From Ancylostoma caninum (Eukaryota > Nematoda > Chromadorea > Rhabditida > Ancylostomatidae), in contig JBAJFG010000297.1 of the NCBI GenBank assembly GCA_037903475.1, forward strand, positions 1,116,001-1,180,000: a stretch of DNA of 64,000 nt. Reading direction: 5' to 3'. The notes under the pieces were generated by a model, which was not told where the DNA came from, ran no database searches, and was given only the letters and a program-made list of their open reading frames with translations. Numbering within the stretch: the stretch's first letter is position 1; every line of letters begins with the position of its first letter. This document shows positions 20,950 to 33,700 of this stretch, one piece after another. The position numbers were made by a program, and so were the translations under genes.

Positions 20950-22020
20950 TCAAAGGCAGCACCCGCTCAATCCTTCGTGTTCAAGATCTTGTGGGAATCC
21001 GAGGGATCCTTTTGGCGAGGAAATGTGTTTGAAAATACATTTTATGGAAGTTTCTGCTTGGCAGGACATTTACGAGCTATAGGTATGTTTGGCAACACAA
21101 AAGGCGGGTGAAAGGTTTGCCACATATATTTCGGGTGTCAAGCACATACGAAGCTTCTGCACTCGAAGTCAATGCGCACGTTCATCTGCTCGTGTTTGAG
21201 GTACATATAGCAGAGGAGAGACGTACTTTGGAAGGGGAGAGGTGATGGATCGAAATATCACCATTCGACCGATTTACATCTACATTTTTGTATGATATCC
21301 CAGCGCTCCTCGCCGCACCACGCACGGCCTGCACAGCCTGTACAGTCGCCAGGCATGCACGGGATCGAGGGACCTCACCGGTTCAGTTGTTTACAGATCC
21401 AACCCAATGAAATTAGTAGTCCATTGGAATTTTGCAGTCCTTGCCTAACACTAGGAGACAATACAGCAGCCCCGATACATGCTGAAACGTCATTACAGTG
21501 CAATGTTTGCATGGCGAGGCATTCGAGAATTTTTGCGTGGCGAACCATTCGGCGACGTCTTCATGACGACCCGGAACTAGTTTGCCTGTGTAGTTGGCAG
21601 AACCTCTTCTCAGGTTGCCGAACAAACCTTGCCAAATGGATCGCCATCAAACTGCAGAGTACGCACTCCACCACCGCGCGTGCACATTTAAAGTTGCGTT
21701 TGCAATTACAAATCGAGTTCTTTTTTTTTCTCAGGTGAGTAAAGATTCTCTGTGATGGTTCACCAATTTTGCTGCACTGACAGTGTTCGTCACCCATCTT
21801 CACACGGAGTCCAAAATTTCGCTAGGTCCTGTCTCCATGTAGCTTCCATCACTCTTTTCTGAGAGAAGGAAGCAAGCTGATGCCGATGGCATGGGGCCTC
21901 ATCCTCGTGCGGATCTCCAAAATTGTTTCCTCTGATTACATTATTGACGAGAACCTCCTTCTTTCAGGTGGTGAAGGAGAGGTACATGCAGATGTGGAAG
22001 ACAGGGATTTTTAACTAGAA
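20950..22020. other. No recognised gene; Cys-containing open frame at 21292-21738
   Basis: A 148-codon plus-strand frame contains spaced Cys pairs (CSPC, CNVC, CLCSW) that hint at metal binding but match no family I know. It runs into a polypyrimidine tract and CAG immediately before GTGAGT near 21735, which is unusual. I give it low weight as an exon. Confidence 0.25.
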
Positions 22021-22030
22021 TTTGGGTGAT

Positions 22031-22279
22031 TCAAGCTTGAGAACGCAGGTATTCGGTTGATATTGCGTTAACAAGCCATGCTTCAAATTGATCTAGCGGC
22101 AAGTCCTCCGAATTCGTACGGTCGAACACAGTTTGAAGCATAGCAGTTTTGCGTTCGCTACAGGTTACAATACCTAATGCCAGCCAGCACCCAATAATTT
22201 TCCTGTCTGAGATTTCTAACAATTCATGACCTAAACGATAGTCCTGGTACTTCTCCCCAAGATGCATTGCCGACGGCAT
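22031..22279 (-). CDS. Candidate exon or ORF, unknown function
   Basis: An 82-codon minus-strand frame with balanced amino-acid use and amphipathic helices (for example LPLDQFEAWLVNAISTEYL near the C-terminus), ending at a stop. No domain is recognised, and no neighbouring exon could be phased to it. It could be the last exon of a gene or a fragment of a mobile-element ORF. The dispersed repeat at 22297-22400 abuts it. Confidence 0.3.
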   Translation of the reverse strand: MPSAMHLGEKYQDYRLGHELLEISDRKIIGCWLALGIVTCSERKTAMLQTVFDRTNSEDLPLDQFEAWLVNAISTEYLRSQA

Positions 22280-22296
22280 GTCCGTTTCCAGGATTC

Positions 22297-22400
22297 GGCT
22301 GCAGTCACTCAGTTTTCTAAGGATGAATTTTGTTCCACATATTCATTTCGACCAGTTTTCATAGTAATGATCTGCTTATTCGATATGCTTTTTTGCTTGT
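22297..22400 (+). repeat. Dispersed repeat, pair with 27080-27215
   Basis: The word GCAGTCACTCAGTTTTC and the following ~90 bases (with TTCCA.A..CATTT, AGTTTT and GATGATCTG-like words) match the reverse complement of 27080-27215. Similarity is moderate, indicating an old repeat. Confidence 0.6.
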
Positions 22401-23538
22401 TATTAATCCCTTTTTTTCTAAAGAACATCCAATTTTTTTTTCAGCATATGACGAGTATTTCTATCTGTGCAGATGTACTCAGAATCCCCGCACGGAACAG
22501 AACTGAATTGCTGCGTGGAATCCAACAATAACGGTCCATGGAAACTCATCGAATTATTAAAATTCTGCAGTTATGATTGCACAGCTAATAATCCTGTTGG
22601 GACATGAAAATGTTTTATGAGTGAGAGCAAGGTAAAAAGAGAAGTAAAAGTTTAAAAAAAAAACTAGGGTTGTTGTCGTGAGCTCGATAGGAGGGTGGTG
22701 GTGGCATCTTAGGTGTTGATCACAAAGGTACTAAAGGAAAAATTCTACGGTTTGTGGAAAGCCGGTGATCAGAAAATCTGGAGGTGCCCTAAGATTATGA
22801 AGCTCGCCGCAGTATTAGGTTTCTATGGTAGTCTCAAAGAAGTTTCCGTCCTCCACTTGCCTATATAATTGCAGGTGCAAGATGTATTATGCAAAGTGAA
22901 GCCTTTCATATTGAAGTGCAAAGTTGCATGGGATTCCTCGCCTTCCCGCAATTTGGAACGTTTTATTCGCGCAGAACTAAGGTATTCAACGAAAAACAAC
23001 TGTTGAATTTTCGTTCTGTAGACCAACTGTAGACTGTTAGCCCTTAAATTGTAAGCAGGGGGGAAGTCTTCTAGTATCTCTATGTAGAAGTTTGGAATTC
23101 AAGGCTTCTGAGCGAGTAATAATCGGTCAGTAACAGCGCGATTTAGAATGGAATATCTCAGGGACATCTATTTGTATCACATCGTGTTTTCACGGAATAC
23201 AACAATAAAGTTGGAATAAGCGAATGATTGAGTTAACAGGTGAATAAGTTCAGCGTTCTCAACTTTTTCGCACGGGTCAAGAATTTTTTAGAGAATTTAG
23301 TCATCGTACCAGTAACTCACAATTTATAATTACATTCATACTTCATAACACTAAGACACCACAGTAATGGTCAGTGGGCTCGAGCGCTCGGGATTACGCT
23401 GAATTGCCTGAGTCGAAAATTTTGTGGGTGCTGCTTTTGACAAGATCTTAAAGAATCTTGAAGATAGTCCATGTTGCTGTACACTTATCATTGCGTCGTT
23501 TCTACCTAATTCAAGTCCAGAAGTTTTGTAAGCTAACC

Positions 23539-26500
23539 TTATATGAGCACTTCCGGTTGAGTAGTTGCGAGAAGACGTCCAAAAGTCTCTTTGCAAACGA
23601 TCGAACGCGCTGATTTTTCTGTCCCCGTTATAGAAGAATCACAATCTTGTTTCCGATCGTGGCCGTATAGGTATTTCCGCAGAGTTTCTCTGAAGCTTCT
23701 CGAGAATGTTATGTAGATGATGAAGTTGAAGCTGAAAAGAAAACTGTGAAGAGGACGAGATGGACTTGTGCAAAAGAAGTTTTTTTTTTGAAATGAAGCA
23801 TACATTCGAGAATCTCAACGTAGATAATGCTGGGATGCGTATGAGGAATCGGGAGCAAATTTCATACTGTCAAAAAGGAAACGACCTCTCATTCTTGATC
23901 TTCCCTCTTCGTGATAGCTAATAAGCACTAAGAGTTACAGCGCCTCGAGGAAATTAAACTGATACAGATCTTTATATTCACTGCCATAGGCAGTCAATCA
24001 GTGTCGGTTGGACATTTGAATCACACGATGAGACAGTTAAGACGGGCATCCTAAGCTAAGTTAGACAAGTTTGTAGAAGGGAAGCTCATAAATTCTCCAA
24101 TTAGTACAAGGAGTTGAGAAAATGAAATAAATGTAGACGCGAATGAAGGAGCATTGTAGCCGTGATGTCCATTACTAAGACACTGTACTAGGGCAGAGGC
24201 GACGAGCGCAGCATCCCCCCTTCTTATCCAACCAGTAACCAAGTGAAAGTGAACAAGAAGCTATTTCCCTATGATGATACAGACAAAAGCCCGCGCACAC
24301 TTCTATTTTTTTTATACAGCTGACAACTGTGAACTCTCATATGTCATACTTTAATATAATTCAGAGCAGCTCAGGAGAAGTAATTTTGCGAATTTTTCAG
24401 GTTTTCAAAATTCTCAAAGTATTGCAGAAAGCTCATGCTCCTCAGCAATTCGCCTCAGAACACATTTTCAAGAAAGCGGGTTGCTGTGAAAATTTTTGCC
24501 GCAAAATCCACTAAACCTTCAAGGAAAGCTTCATGTGGTAGAAAATTTTCACATAATCTGCCTCCAACATAATCTTCCAGTTTTCAAGTCACTGCATGTA
24601 TGTGGTCTGAAAACTAGAAAGAAAAATGCTAAAAAATGGCTATGCGAGTATACGAATAGACTTGGACATGAGCCATGACTCTTGGAACGTAAGGTTTGCT
24701 TTTCTTATGCACGCAACTTTTGAAGCACTCTCGTTCTCTGCTTTCATCAACACCAATCTTACCTCAGATATTGCAAAATTGCCTCGTGATTATCACGAGG
24801 GACTTGGAGCGGTGCTTTATCCCACTTGGAACCGTTGAAACCGTTGTCAAAAGCCGTACTTTTCTCTGTTTTGCTCAGAAATTGCTAAGTTAATCTGCGC
24901 ATTTCGCTTTCTGCAGTGAAAGATTGCAATAGTCTTCTTCCGCTATCTCGCGAGTCTCCAGGACACGTTCGTGTTCAGAAAATAACTCAAATCCAGCGTA
25001 ATTAAATAGGCCTTATCGCGTGAAAAAGCATGCCACCGCTGTAGAGAAATGAGCCAGCAAACAATGTACAATAACTTATGCCCTCCCCTGTCAGCATTCG
25101 TAGTATTGCTGAAGTTATTGTCAGTGAGCTTATGGTGCTACGGAAATTCGTTACTGAACGCAGCAATACGATAATTCTGGGTGGTTGCAACTTGCAAACA
25201 AACTGAAGTACTGACACTACTTTTAGTAGCACGTCATTCAAGTTTCTGGAATTTTCCTCTGATGATGATTTGGTTCCTTTTTGACCTAATTATATAACAT
25301 ATCGGCTGCGTTTCGGTTCTCTCTTGTTCTCTTTTACCATGTTTAATTTGACCAATTTCCAATCGCACATTGTTCATTCTAATCTCAGTTCAGATAACAC
25401 TAGTAGCGTATTCAAAAAAAGGTAAAATAATCAAGACCAGTTACAATGGAACCAACGACAATCAATGACTCGGAAATCACCTCCCATAATCAGTTAATAT
25501 GATCGGGATTGATCCTCTCACTTACACAATACGATATGTCCAAAAAATTGACGTATACTCAATACATCTATGATCGCAGTAATAATTTACGGAGTTCATT
25601 TCGTGGCCGGCACTTGGTTCTTTTCGTCTCTGGATACTTTGTAAGCTGTTTGTCCTAGCTGCTGTAGCTAATCAACACATAAACATTCACCACCACTGCA
25701 GTAAACAGCATAAACCAAGTTTTAATTGGCTGATATCTCGAATTTCAAAATTAACGTAAAAATTGGAGTGGTTAGCGTATTTTAAGAGGGCAATATCATT
25801 ACAGCTGTAACCTAAATAGTTGTGGGTTTAGAATTCGTAATTCTAGTTAACCAACACTCCGTCCAAAATTACGCGTTTAGCATTCATGCCACCAGGAATA
25901 ATAAAATATCCACACCTTGAGTTGAAAACGACGAGAAGATTGGACAGGTCGACAATATAGTTTATGTAAGGTCCTATCGCTTCCACTATTTTAGCCTCGA
26001 ACGTATTCAGAAGTAGAGCTGCTACATTGCAGGCAATGAATAAAAGAACGACAAGTATCTAGAATGGTTGAGGTATTAGTAAGGAAAGGAGGAGCAGCAT
26101 AGGAACGGATTACCAGGGAAATTGTATCGCCGGCACTTGTACCACCTACACCAAATATTGAGGCCCCTTAATAAATCAGTGATATTTACAATTTACCCAA
26201 AAAATAAAATTGAATACTTCATCAATGCTTACCAATTATGAACGTATTCAGAATTACGAGTATTATAAGCGGACCAACTGCTAGAAATATCGCATACATA
26301 TACTTATAATAGACATTCTGGTACCTGAAATGATACAATAAGTGTAAGAAAAAATGAAAATGGTGAGTATGAGGATAGTAAAACAATCAACTGTTTGATT
26401 AATGTATATTTTAAGGGCGAATAATCAAGAACTTACACCTCATTGTATCTCATAGTTTCCGGGCAAACTTCCCAGGATGATCCACCCAGAGTTTCGTGGA

Positions 26501-29262
26501 AACAGTCGATGACTATAGCTTCGAAACAATGCGGAATGTTGTAGAGAACAGAGAAGATGAATATAAAAATAATTGAACGTCGTATAAACTTCGTCTGCGC
26601 CATAGTGTTCTTCACTTTGTCGGGAAGGCAAACCTTGAAATTTTCAGCATAAAGAAAGATTTTTGATTGTGTGGAACAGAACATACCAAAGAGAAAGTGT
26701 TAAAGGCAGTACCCACGAAAAACTTTGTCACTCAGGTTTTAGAGCGATCTTGGGTTTCTGACTATGTGGAGCTGTATGAAGTGGTCAGTTTGTCAGAACT
26801 CACGTTAAAATGGTTTTGGATGCTATCAAAGAGTGGAGTAGATCAAGGAAGTCGACGACGCTGCTTTTATTGTGAACAAATTTCAACTAGATAATCGACT
26901 AATTTTTCAGCCTTCTTTGAGGAGAAAAAGCACAAACAAAGGGGAAATAGAATGTTCACCACAGAAAAATGTCTCAAGAAAGGAAACAAAACTTATGATT
27001 AAGTGTAAAGAGCTAACGAACAGAAATTTATATCATAATTGAAAATTTGAAAGTTCTGGGAAAAGAAGCGATCGTACGGTCTAACAAGAATTGAAAGAGC
27101 GTAGATGGGGGAATCAGATCATCGCAATGTAAAACTTCTGGAAATGAGCATGGAAAGCAAACGTTATCTAACGAAAACTGAGTGACTGCGGCAGAAATCA
27201 GCTGATTCGGATCCCGCCACATCTCATCCGCGGATACCCAGATACCGAGTCTAACTTGTTAAATCTTGGGAACGCTGATTCCTTCGGCGGAGCAACTTGC
27301 GTAGAATTACAAGGACTATCATCAAGACTCCAAAACATTGAAAATTTTGGACATGAAGGTTATCGATGGTGCTGCCTCTAACTCTAATGCAGAAAGTGAA
27401 ACTATGCCGTCGTATTAAATAACTTTCTCTAAGTATCATTCTATTCCCCATCATACCCAACTTTCTACGCACATTTGCTGGCAGTAATAAGATCTTGTGC
27501 ATGTGCTATCCACCCCACTCTGATATTCAGTTTTTCCTTTACACAACTACAAAATCAATTGTACCTCCATTGTTACATGTCCTCTCGAATAGGCAAATCA
27601 TTCAGAGCGCCCATGAGCCGGGTACGTTAGAATAGGAAAGAAGGCAGATGGAGGGAGGCAGGAAGATGGTATCCACATGAGAAGAAGCGCCTATGTGGCA
27701 GACCTTCAACCTGCTTGAGGGATTTTCTTTTGCTTCGATATAACATAGTTGATGACGGAATACTCCATCCGCTGATCAGAAGGACCCTACCCAGAAAAAT
27801 GTGAGCTCCACTACCATCCGCAACTAGCAAACACCAAATCTGAGGTTTTCTTCTGAATCTTGAATCAATCAAGTGATTGCATACCCAAATCACTAGCTCT
27901 TCTTCAATGTTTTCTTCTTTTGTTTTTATGCTACTTTATTATTTTCAACATGTTCCTCTATAATGCATATAGGACTTCCAGAAATATGTAGCTGTTGTCA
28001 TTCAATGAACGCTACTTTTGTTCAACTTTCGAATTTAGAAATTCTACATAGTCGTCAATATCCGCATGTGTCTATAGTGCTTGTGCACGTCTTATGAGAG
28101 GCGTAACGCCTTTTGGGAGGATAGAGCTACAAAAAACGGCCTGCTTAACCTGTCAAGGCCTGTTCCGGGCCAGGAACCTAAGGTCAGCAAAAGGGTGACC
28201 TCATTGCGCGAGAGCTCCGCTATATGTAGTAGCAGTGTTCAAGAGCCCCCAAGGCCGTTGCAATCGGTATGCACTCCTTCTCTCAGGTAAGAAAGGGATG
28301 TCCCCAGAGCAATGATTAAGGATGATTTACCATCAGGTAGTCACTAACCTCCACTAAATGGTTTGAAATAATCGCATATGCAATAGAGGTACAGTGCCTA
28401 AGGCTCCAGACTACCTGGCATCTTCTTCAAACCTCAACCTCTACATATTTTAAACTTTTTGTTATAAACGATTTCTATCGAGAGCTCCGCTACCATCCAA
28501 GTGAAGGAAATTATACAATGCACACAATAGTGTCGAATAATCCGAAGTTTTCAAACGAAAGTTTTATGTCATCATTCCCCCCTCCCTCCCCCTCCAGGCA
28601 CAATTCCTATTTAGCAACTTGCTTTATTCGTAGAACAACGGGTTCGCTAGTTATGTGTTATCGTTACCTGAGCAAAACAATCGGCTCCAGCAAAAATAGT
28701 GAAGTATACCGAACACGTTTGTGCCGTCATACCCATAGGAAATACAATAGGCGAAAACAACTGAAACGTTAAATTGTAACTGTACATGTGAAACGAAGAA
28801 AAGTTTGTAAACTTACACCAAATATACGTGTCAAATTTAATGAGAACTTTCTCACGCTATCGAGAAAGAACAGAAAAATCCCCGTTAAGATGACGGCGTT
28901 ATCTGAGCAGCCCAGCGCACACAAATAAAGATTTGTGGAAGTTCGCATCTCTGAAAACAGTCAACAGTGGGTATGTGAGGTGCATAAAATCAGTTTAAAA
29001 CTTAGACGCAAAAGATACGTTTAGCACATTGACCTGAATAAATTGAACTGCTAGCTTGGCAAAATCGTAGAAATGGGAAGCATTTCGCTTGATAAAGTTT
29101 ACCTGGTCGACTATAGACGAATGCAGAAAGCCCATTTCCAATGAGGCCAAATGTACCAATGAGTGGAAGAACAACTCCACTAACTATCAGATTGTATATC
29201 ATATAGTCGGACTCACTGAGAGGATGATCACAGATGCCACACTGTAAAGCGGTGATGTTCAA
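23539..29262 (-). CDS. FMRFamide-receptor-like GPCR (frpr-type), 8 exons
   Basis: Eight exons join in phase to a 354-residue receptor: 29103-29262, 28817-28950, 28668-28760, 26437-26633, 26233-26324, 26114-26166, 25916-26058 and 23539-23731. All introns are GT..AG. The start is the ATG at 29262, giving MNITALQCGICDHPLSESDY before helix 1. Helices lie at about residues 20-50, 59-83, 99-127, 150-170, 203-226, 241-263 and 274-300. Helix 1 carries GNGLS. Helix 2 carries LGCSDNAV. Helix 3 ends ADCF in place of the usual DRY. Helix 5 has GP in the LAVGPLIIL segment. Helix 7 ends NSSFNFIIY instead of NPxxY, followed by FSRSFRETLRKYLYG. The NLYLCALGCSD and VCLPDK..NTM segments, the CP.TMRYN loop and the loss of DRY and NPxxY fit the nematode neuropeptide receptors of the FMRFamide-receptor family, which act at the plasma membrane through G proteins. 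Family assignment is from memory of such receptors; the exact orthologue is unknown. MITE debris lies in two introns. Confidence 0.88.
26700..26735 (+). repeat. Solo TTAA-type MITE end inside a receptor intron
   Basis: TTAA (26700-26703) is followed by AGGCAGTACCCACGAAAAAC, the same terminus as the TTAA-flanked MITEs. No matching opposite end was found downstream, so only a fragment or a strongly diverged copy remains. It lies 66 bases upstream of receptor exon 4 (in gene direction). Confidence 0.55.
27080..27215 (-). repeat. Dispersed repeat inside receptor intron, pair with 22297-22400
   Basis: The minus strand shares GCAGTCACTCAGTTTTC and downstream words with the plus strand at 22297-22400. 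It lies in the large intron between receptor exons 3 and 4 and has no coding potential. Confidence 0.6.
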
Positions 29263-29840
29263 TGTATTTTACTGGCTTTTGTAAGTTTCCATTTTCTCAG
29301 TTCACAGTACTCCTTCATTGAATTCTTGTCCATCTCATTTCGTCATAAATAATTTCTCACCCAATCCTGGCGCACAGTGAAGACTTTTTATATTTATGCA
29401 AGAAAACCGAACATAAACGGCAAAGCGGAACGTCTCTCAATCATGTGGAATTCTATACGTACCTAAAGCTGTGCTATTGGCGTGTGCTAGACGCTTTCTA
29501 TTATGTTTTATGGGCAGCACCCACGGAAAACTCGACCTCCAGATTTCAAAGTAATCTAAGGTATATGAGTGCGCTCAACACTGCTGAATCTGTTGAACTT
29601 GCCAGAATCAAGAAACCTTCGTTTTCTAGAAGCCTCCTATTCATTGGTTAGGCGCATATTGCTCAAGTTGCGCGAGCCCTGGGATGCCGTCTGATGGAAG
29701 AAAAATTGATGACGACATTTTCTCGCAACTTTTTTCCACTTATTTGAATTTTTTTGCGTACTTTCCGAAGAAGACCGGAACATGTAGTCACCAGAAGAAG
29801 CACAGCACAAACATTAAAGGTGCAAGAGGGAGGTGCAAGA

Positions 29841-30210
29841 GGGAGGTGCAAGAGGTTCGGCTCGCAGATTGAAATAAAACCTATCTGGCTTGAATCTTTG
29901 TTTGAGAAGGTGCTACAGTATATATTTCCTTACTGCCCGAGGGGTCAAAAAATAGAAATCGCACTGCACCACTATACGCGTTCCTGCACACCATCAGCAA
30001 CGGAGTGGCCGAGTTTAGAAGTCATTGGACTGAGATACGCAGATGGCCGAGGGTTCGAAGCCCGTCATGAGCGTGGGTCTTGCATTCTCCCTTTTTCGAT
30101 CGTTGGAGTCGAGAGCAGTAATGAAATACATAGTGTAGCACCTGTTCAAACAAAGATTCAAGCCAGATAGGTTTCATTGCGATCTGCGAGCCCAACCTCT
30201 TGCACCTCCC
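29841..30210. mobile_element. MITE-like element with ~100 bp inverted arms and tRNA-like centre
   Basis: The arms 29841-29940 and 30113-30210 are inverted copies (GGGAGGTGCAAGAGGTTCGG at the outer end, GCTTGAATCTTTGTTTGA inside) at about 85-90% identity by eye. The ~170-base centre holds a tRNA-like segment at 30003-30066. Directly left of the element the word GGGAGGTGCAAGA is tandemly repeated. No clear target duplication was found. Confidence 0.75.
30003..30066 (+). repeat. tRNA(Ser/Leu)-like remnant with A and B boxes
   Basis: GAGTGGCCGAGTTTAGAAGT resembles the A box of a class II tRNA (TGGCCGAGTGG), and GAGGGTTCGAAGCCC about 35 bases later is a good B box. Acceptor-stem halves do not pair into a clean cloverleaf, so this is a tRNA-derived SINE head or pseudogene rather than a working tRNA. 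It sits in the centre of the inverted element 29841-30210. Confidence 0.5.
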
Positions 30211-30282
30211 TTGTGAGAGAGAGAGAAAAAAAGACTCAAAAATAGGAAACGAAGTCAAGTCCAAATTCTGCAGAAAAATTAC

Positions 30283-30704
30283 TTAAGAGCAGCGCCTACG
30301 GAAATTCCGCTATTTCAGGCTTTGGTATATTCTTAGGTTCAGCGCTATAGTGGAAACGGAAGCTATGTTCAGTTTTGTCGAATACTGCAAAAGAAGCGGT
30401 TTCATTGCCAAGAGTTTACCCCGATTGCGCAGAATGGCCGAGTTGCCTGAGCTTAAAATGGAAGGAGGTGGGAATGAAAACAAGTGCTATTATAAGGAAA
30501 GAGAGTGATTGTGAACGAAAACACTCGTTCATTTTATACTTCAACTCATCGTGTTGGAATGCTGGAACAAATCCAATCTCTCTATATCTTGAAAATGGTG
30601 GTCGCGGCGGAGGTACAACTTTCGTAGAATTGTTGCGGCCTCTGCTAAGCATCCAAAACGATCAAAATCTCTGATGCGAAAATTTCCGTGCGTGCTGCCT
30701 TTAA
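30283..30704. mobile_element. TTAA-flanked MITE, 422 bp
   Basis: The left end reads TTAA then GAGCAGCGCCTACGGAAATT. The reverse complement of the right end reads TTAA then AGGCAGCACGCACGGAAATT. This terminal pair is the same kind as in the 20.5 kb element. Internal sequence has no open frame of note. It lies 70 bases from the inverted element at 29841-30210. Confidence 0.75.
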
Positions 30705-33700
30705 CGAGCGCTGAAATTTGCAAGCAAATGTTGATGTTTGCAGTTGCAAATTTTGAAGTCTGCAAGTAGAAAGGAAATGGGACTTGGCCAATCGGAAGCG
30801 AAAAGAAAGAGAAAAAAGATCTCTTGAATGCTAGAAGTAGTTGGAAGTATTGGAGTACTAAAAGACAGATTAAAAGAAGTTGGACGTACAAACAGATTGT
30901 GAAACAGCTGATATGTGGCATTGTTCGCGCTTCAAGAAGGTATTCAAGTTCTAATTAGAACGCTGCCACTGTACCGGTGGCCTGGAGTTGAGATGTTGAA
31001 CTGAAGTTATATGGGTCTCCGACAGCACTACCGTCGCAGAATCGTCTTGAGTATGCATCGTGTTAGAGAACACTCGAAATCTTGAAGATTATCGTAGGAG
31101 CTGTCTATTCTCTGCTGTTTTAATCTATTTGTCTAATCAAAATGGTGAAGAGAATAATAGGAAGACTAACAACGCGCTCACCCTCACACTCACTCTCATA
31201 GATGCCATGATGGGCTGGTAAGTAGAACCTCATGACTCAGACTCATCTATGATGAAGCGGTCTTTGTCTGAATCGGTCAGTTGGCTGATTTTGTAACGTG
31301 CTCAGACCTCTATTATATCCCGCTTACCTTATATGGAAAGTAGGCTTCTGTCTGATTTTTCTTCACCAACTACTCAGCAGAATTTAATCTACTCTATTCT
31401 CGTTAAAGTTCAGCCAGATGGTAAAGGAACTGAGGAGGAACTGAGGGGTATCACATGGGTTACATGGCTAGGCACCAATAAAATAAAGAATCGACACGAC
31501 GATTCGATTATGAGGTCTTGACGGAGGCTATGTACTCCTGTGTACTCCTCAGGAGATGAACGGATAATTCAAGAGTTCGATAACGTTCTCATGACGTCGC
31601 GTCGTACCCAGTTCGCTAAATCACGTGTGTCTGGAGCTCGATCGCGCTTCACGGTTATTGCCTAATCAAGAGTTAATATCAATATAGTGGACATGTAACA
31701 ATGTAGATATTTCCTTGCAGTCTCATTTTTACCTATACTCTCACTATCCTGTGGCCTTAAAACTTTTATGTTCTCTCTTTTTTTCTCCCCACTACTCTCT
31801 TCCCGTGCGGTTCAATGAATCTGAGGTTCTTACGTTTCGAATGCTGCCTTAGTTGCATCGCATCACTGGCATTAAGAATTCACATTACACCTAGCAAGGA
31901 CTCACGCGCGACAACAATCTCTCGCCGCTCGTGGCGGAGCGGAGCTTAACAGTGGGCGTACTATATAAGGCGCACTTTAGAAGCACGTTATGGGGTGGGT
32001 AGTGGTTGGAGGATAGGACATCGACTGCAACAAGGCTTTGGACTATCCGAAGCATCATCCCTTGTAGAAAGAGAAGACGTGAGCTTAACAACGGTGACTC
32101 AGCCGAGTAATCGGGAGGACTCATCACCCGATTAAGAGGTCCGTACTCTAAGTCTGCGCATAAGAGAGAATTTATATCACTACTTCTAATGCTACATGTG
32201 TTCTCTAAGTCCACGTCCGGTATGGTGTAGGTAACTTGCGCTGGGTCTTTCCGTAACGCACTCTAGAGTGGTTATGTTAAGCCGCAGCCGTGTGAGAGTC
32301 CCAGCCACTCACGTAGCTCACACTGGTCTTACTGCTCATCTTGCCCAGCCTTCACGTCTAACCACAGCACACCTGTGCATCTTGTAGATATTGTAAATAG
32401 TTCTATTTCCGTATATTTGCCTCATCTATTTTTTCTGTCCAATCTTCAAAGCGCTTCGATAGTTTAGTTAAGAAACTCATTGATGTCACATTGTACTTGT
32501 ATGGTTAGCGGTTTGGCCCGTCTATACCTAGTGATCTTTTGAACCACTTCTATAATTGTTCGTTTACGTTATAGTAAAGCGAGAGATTGAAGGAAACCCA
32601 GGTGCCTTGGAAACTTTGTGCATTTAAGGACGGGCCCTCGAGCAGTTCAAGCATTCGTGCGTGATCGTCTTCACATCTTCGGTAAGTTTGTAATAAGACT
32701 TTCAGGTCCGTTACGGGAGATGCTCTTGTCAGAGTTGTCCGAGGTCCTGGTAAACAGGATATATGTGGGCCAAGCTTCGAGCGACATCAAGGGGGGGGGG
32801 GCAGGCCAAAACGAGGTAATGGTAGAGGTTGTTTGCTGCTTGATCTGACCCGAAGTACCTCCCTTGCCTCGTCGTTTACGGGGGACCCAGGTTGCACTAC
32901 TGGAGCTCGGCCAAGCGAAGAGGTGCAAGCCACTTGCTCTGGTCCGAAGATAGGGGTTAAGGCTGGTAAACCATCCTTTGACTCCCCATTTAGGTCCACT
33001 AAGGGTTCTAAACCTACCAAAACCCCTTCCTATGAATCGACACACTATTTCAGAGCATATTCGAGTCGGACGTCCAATTCCTACCCAGCAATTTGTTCAT
33101 TGATAGCCACGCCGCGACTCTACAGGTGGGAAATTACGGATTGACCACCTTAACTTACTCAACTTCCTTACTCTCGAACGTCTCACCCACTTTCGCTCCC
33201 ACTAACAGCAGCATTAGAGTGATTTTAACCTCAAGAGTTCTCACTTTCTCGGCTGGTCTCAGAACATGCACATAGACCTTATATTTCGGATTCAGTACTT
33301 ACAAATATTGAAAACATCATAGAAAACATGGAAGTGCTGCTTATTTTCTCAATCTCTGGCCGAGGCGTCGTCTCCTTCCAAATCTCAGGTACCTCGAGTG
33401 AAGTATTGGCAAATCCGAGGCATCTCGAATAACTTATTGTTGTTGATTCACTCGAATGGCTCTTCAAGGCTTAGAAGGTTATTGCAGATTTCTGTGAAGG
33501 CTCTAAGACTGTGTTGATTCGGCATTCATTACCGTTTCAGCTATGAAAGTGATGCGGTTTAATTTGCCATCTGCTTTCAAGACGAACAAATACACTTTCT
33601 GTTGGTGTGACTATCAAAATGTCAAGACTTGCGTGGCATGGGCAGTGGAATTAACAAAAATTAACCCATTGACAACCGCGCCCATCTTTGGGTGTCTGGC

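Noticed and set aside
25002..25241. Minus-strand 79-codon frame inside a receptor intron
   Set aside because: Receptor exons 7 and 8 join in phase across it (AG + C gives the serine of NSSFNF), so it is not needed and is probably chance.
31891..33144. Possible LTR retrotransposon
   Set aside because: A TATA-like word and open frames are present, but no paired long terminal repeats, primer-binding site or enzyme motif could be found.
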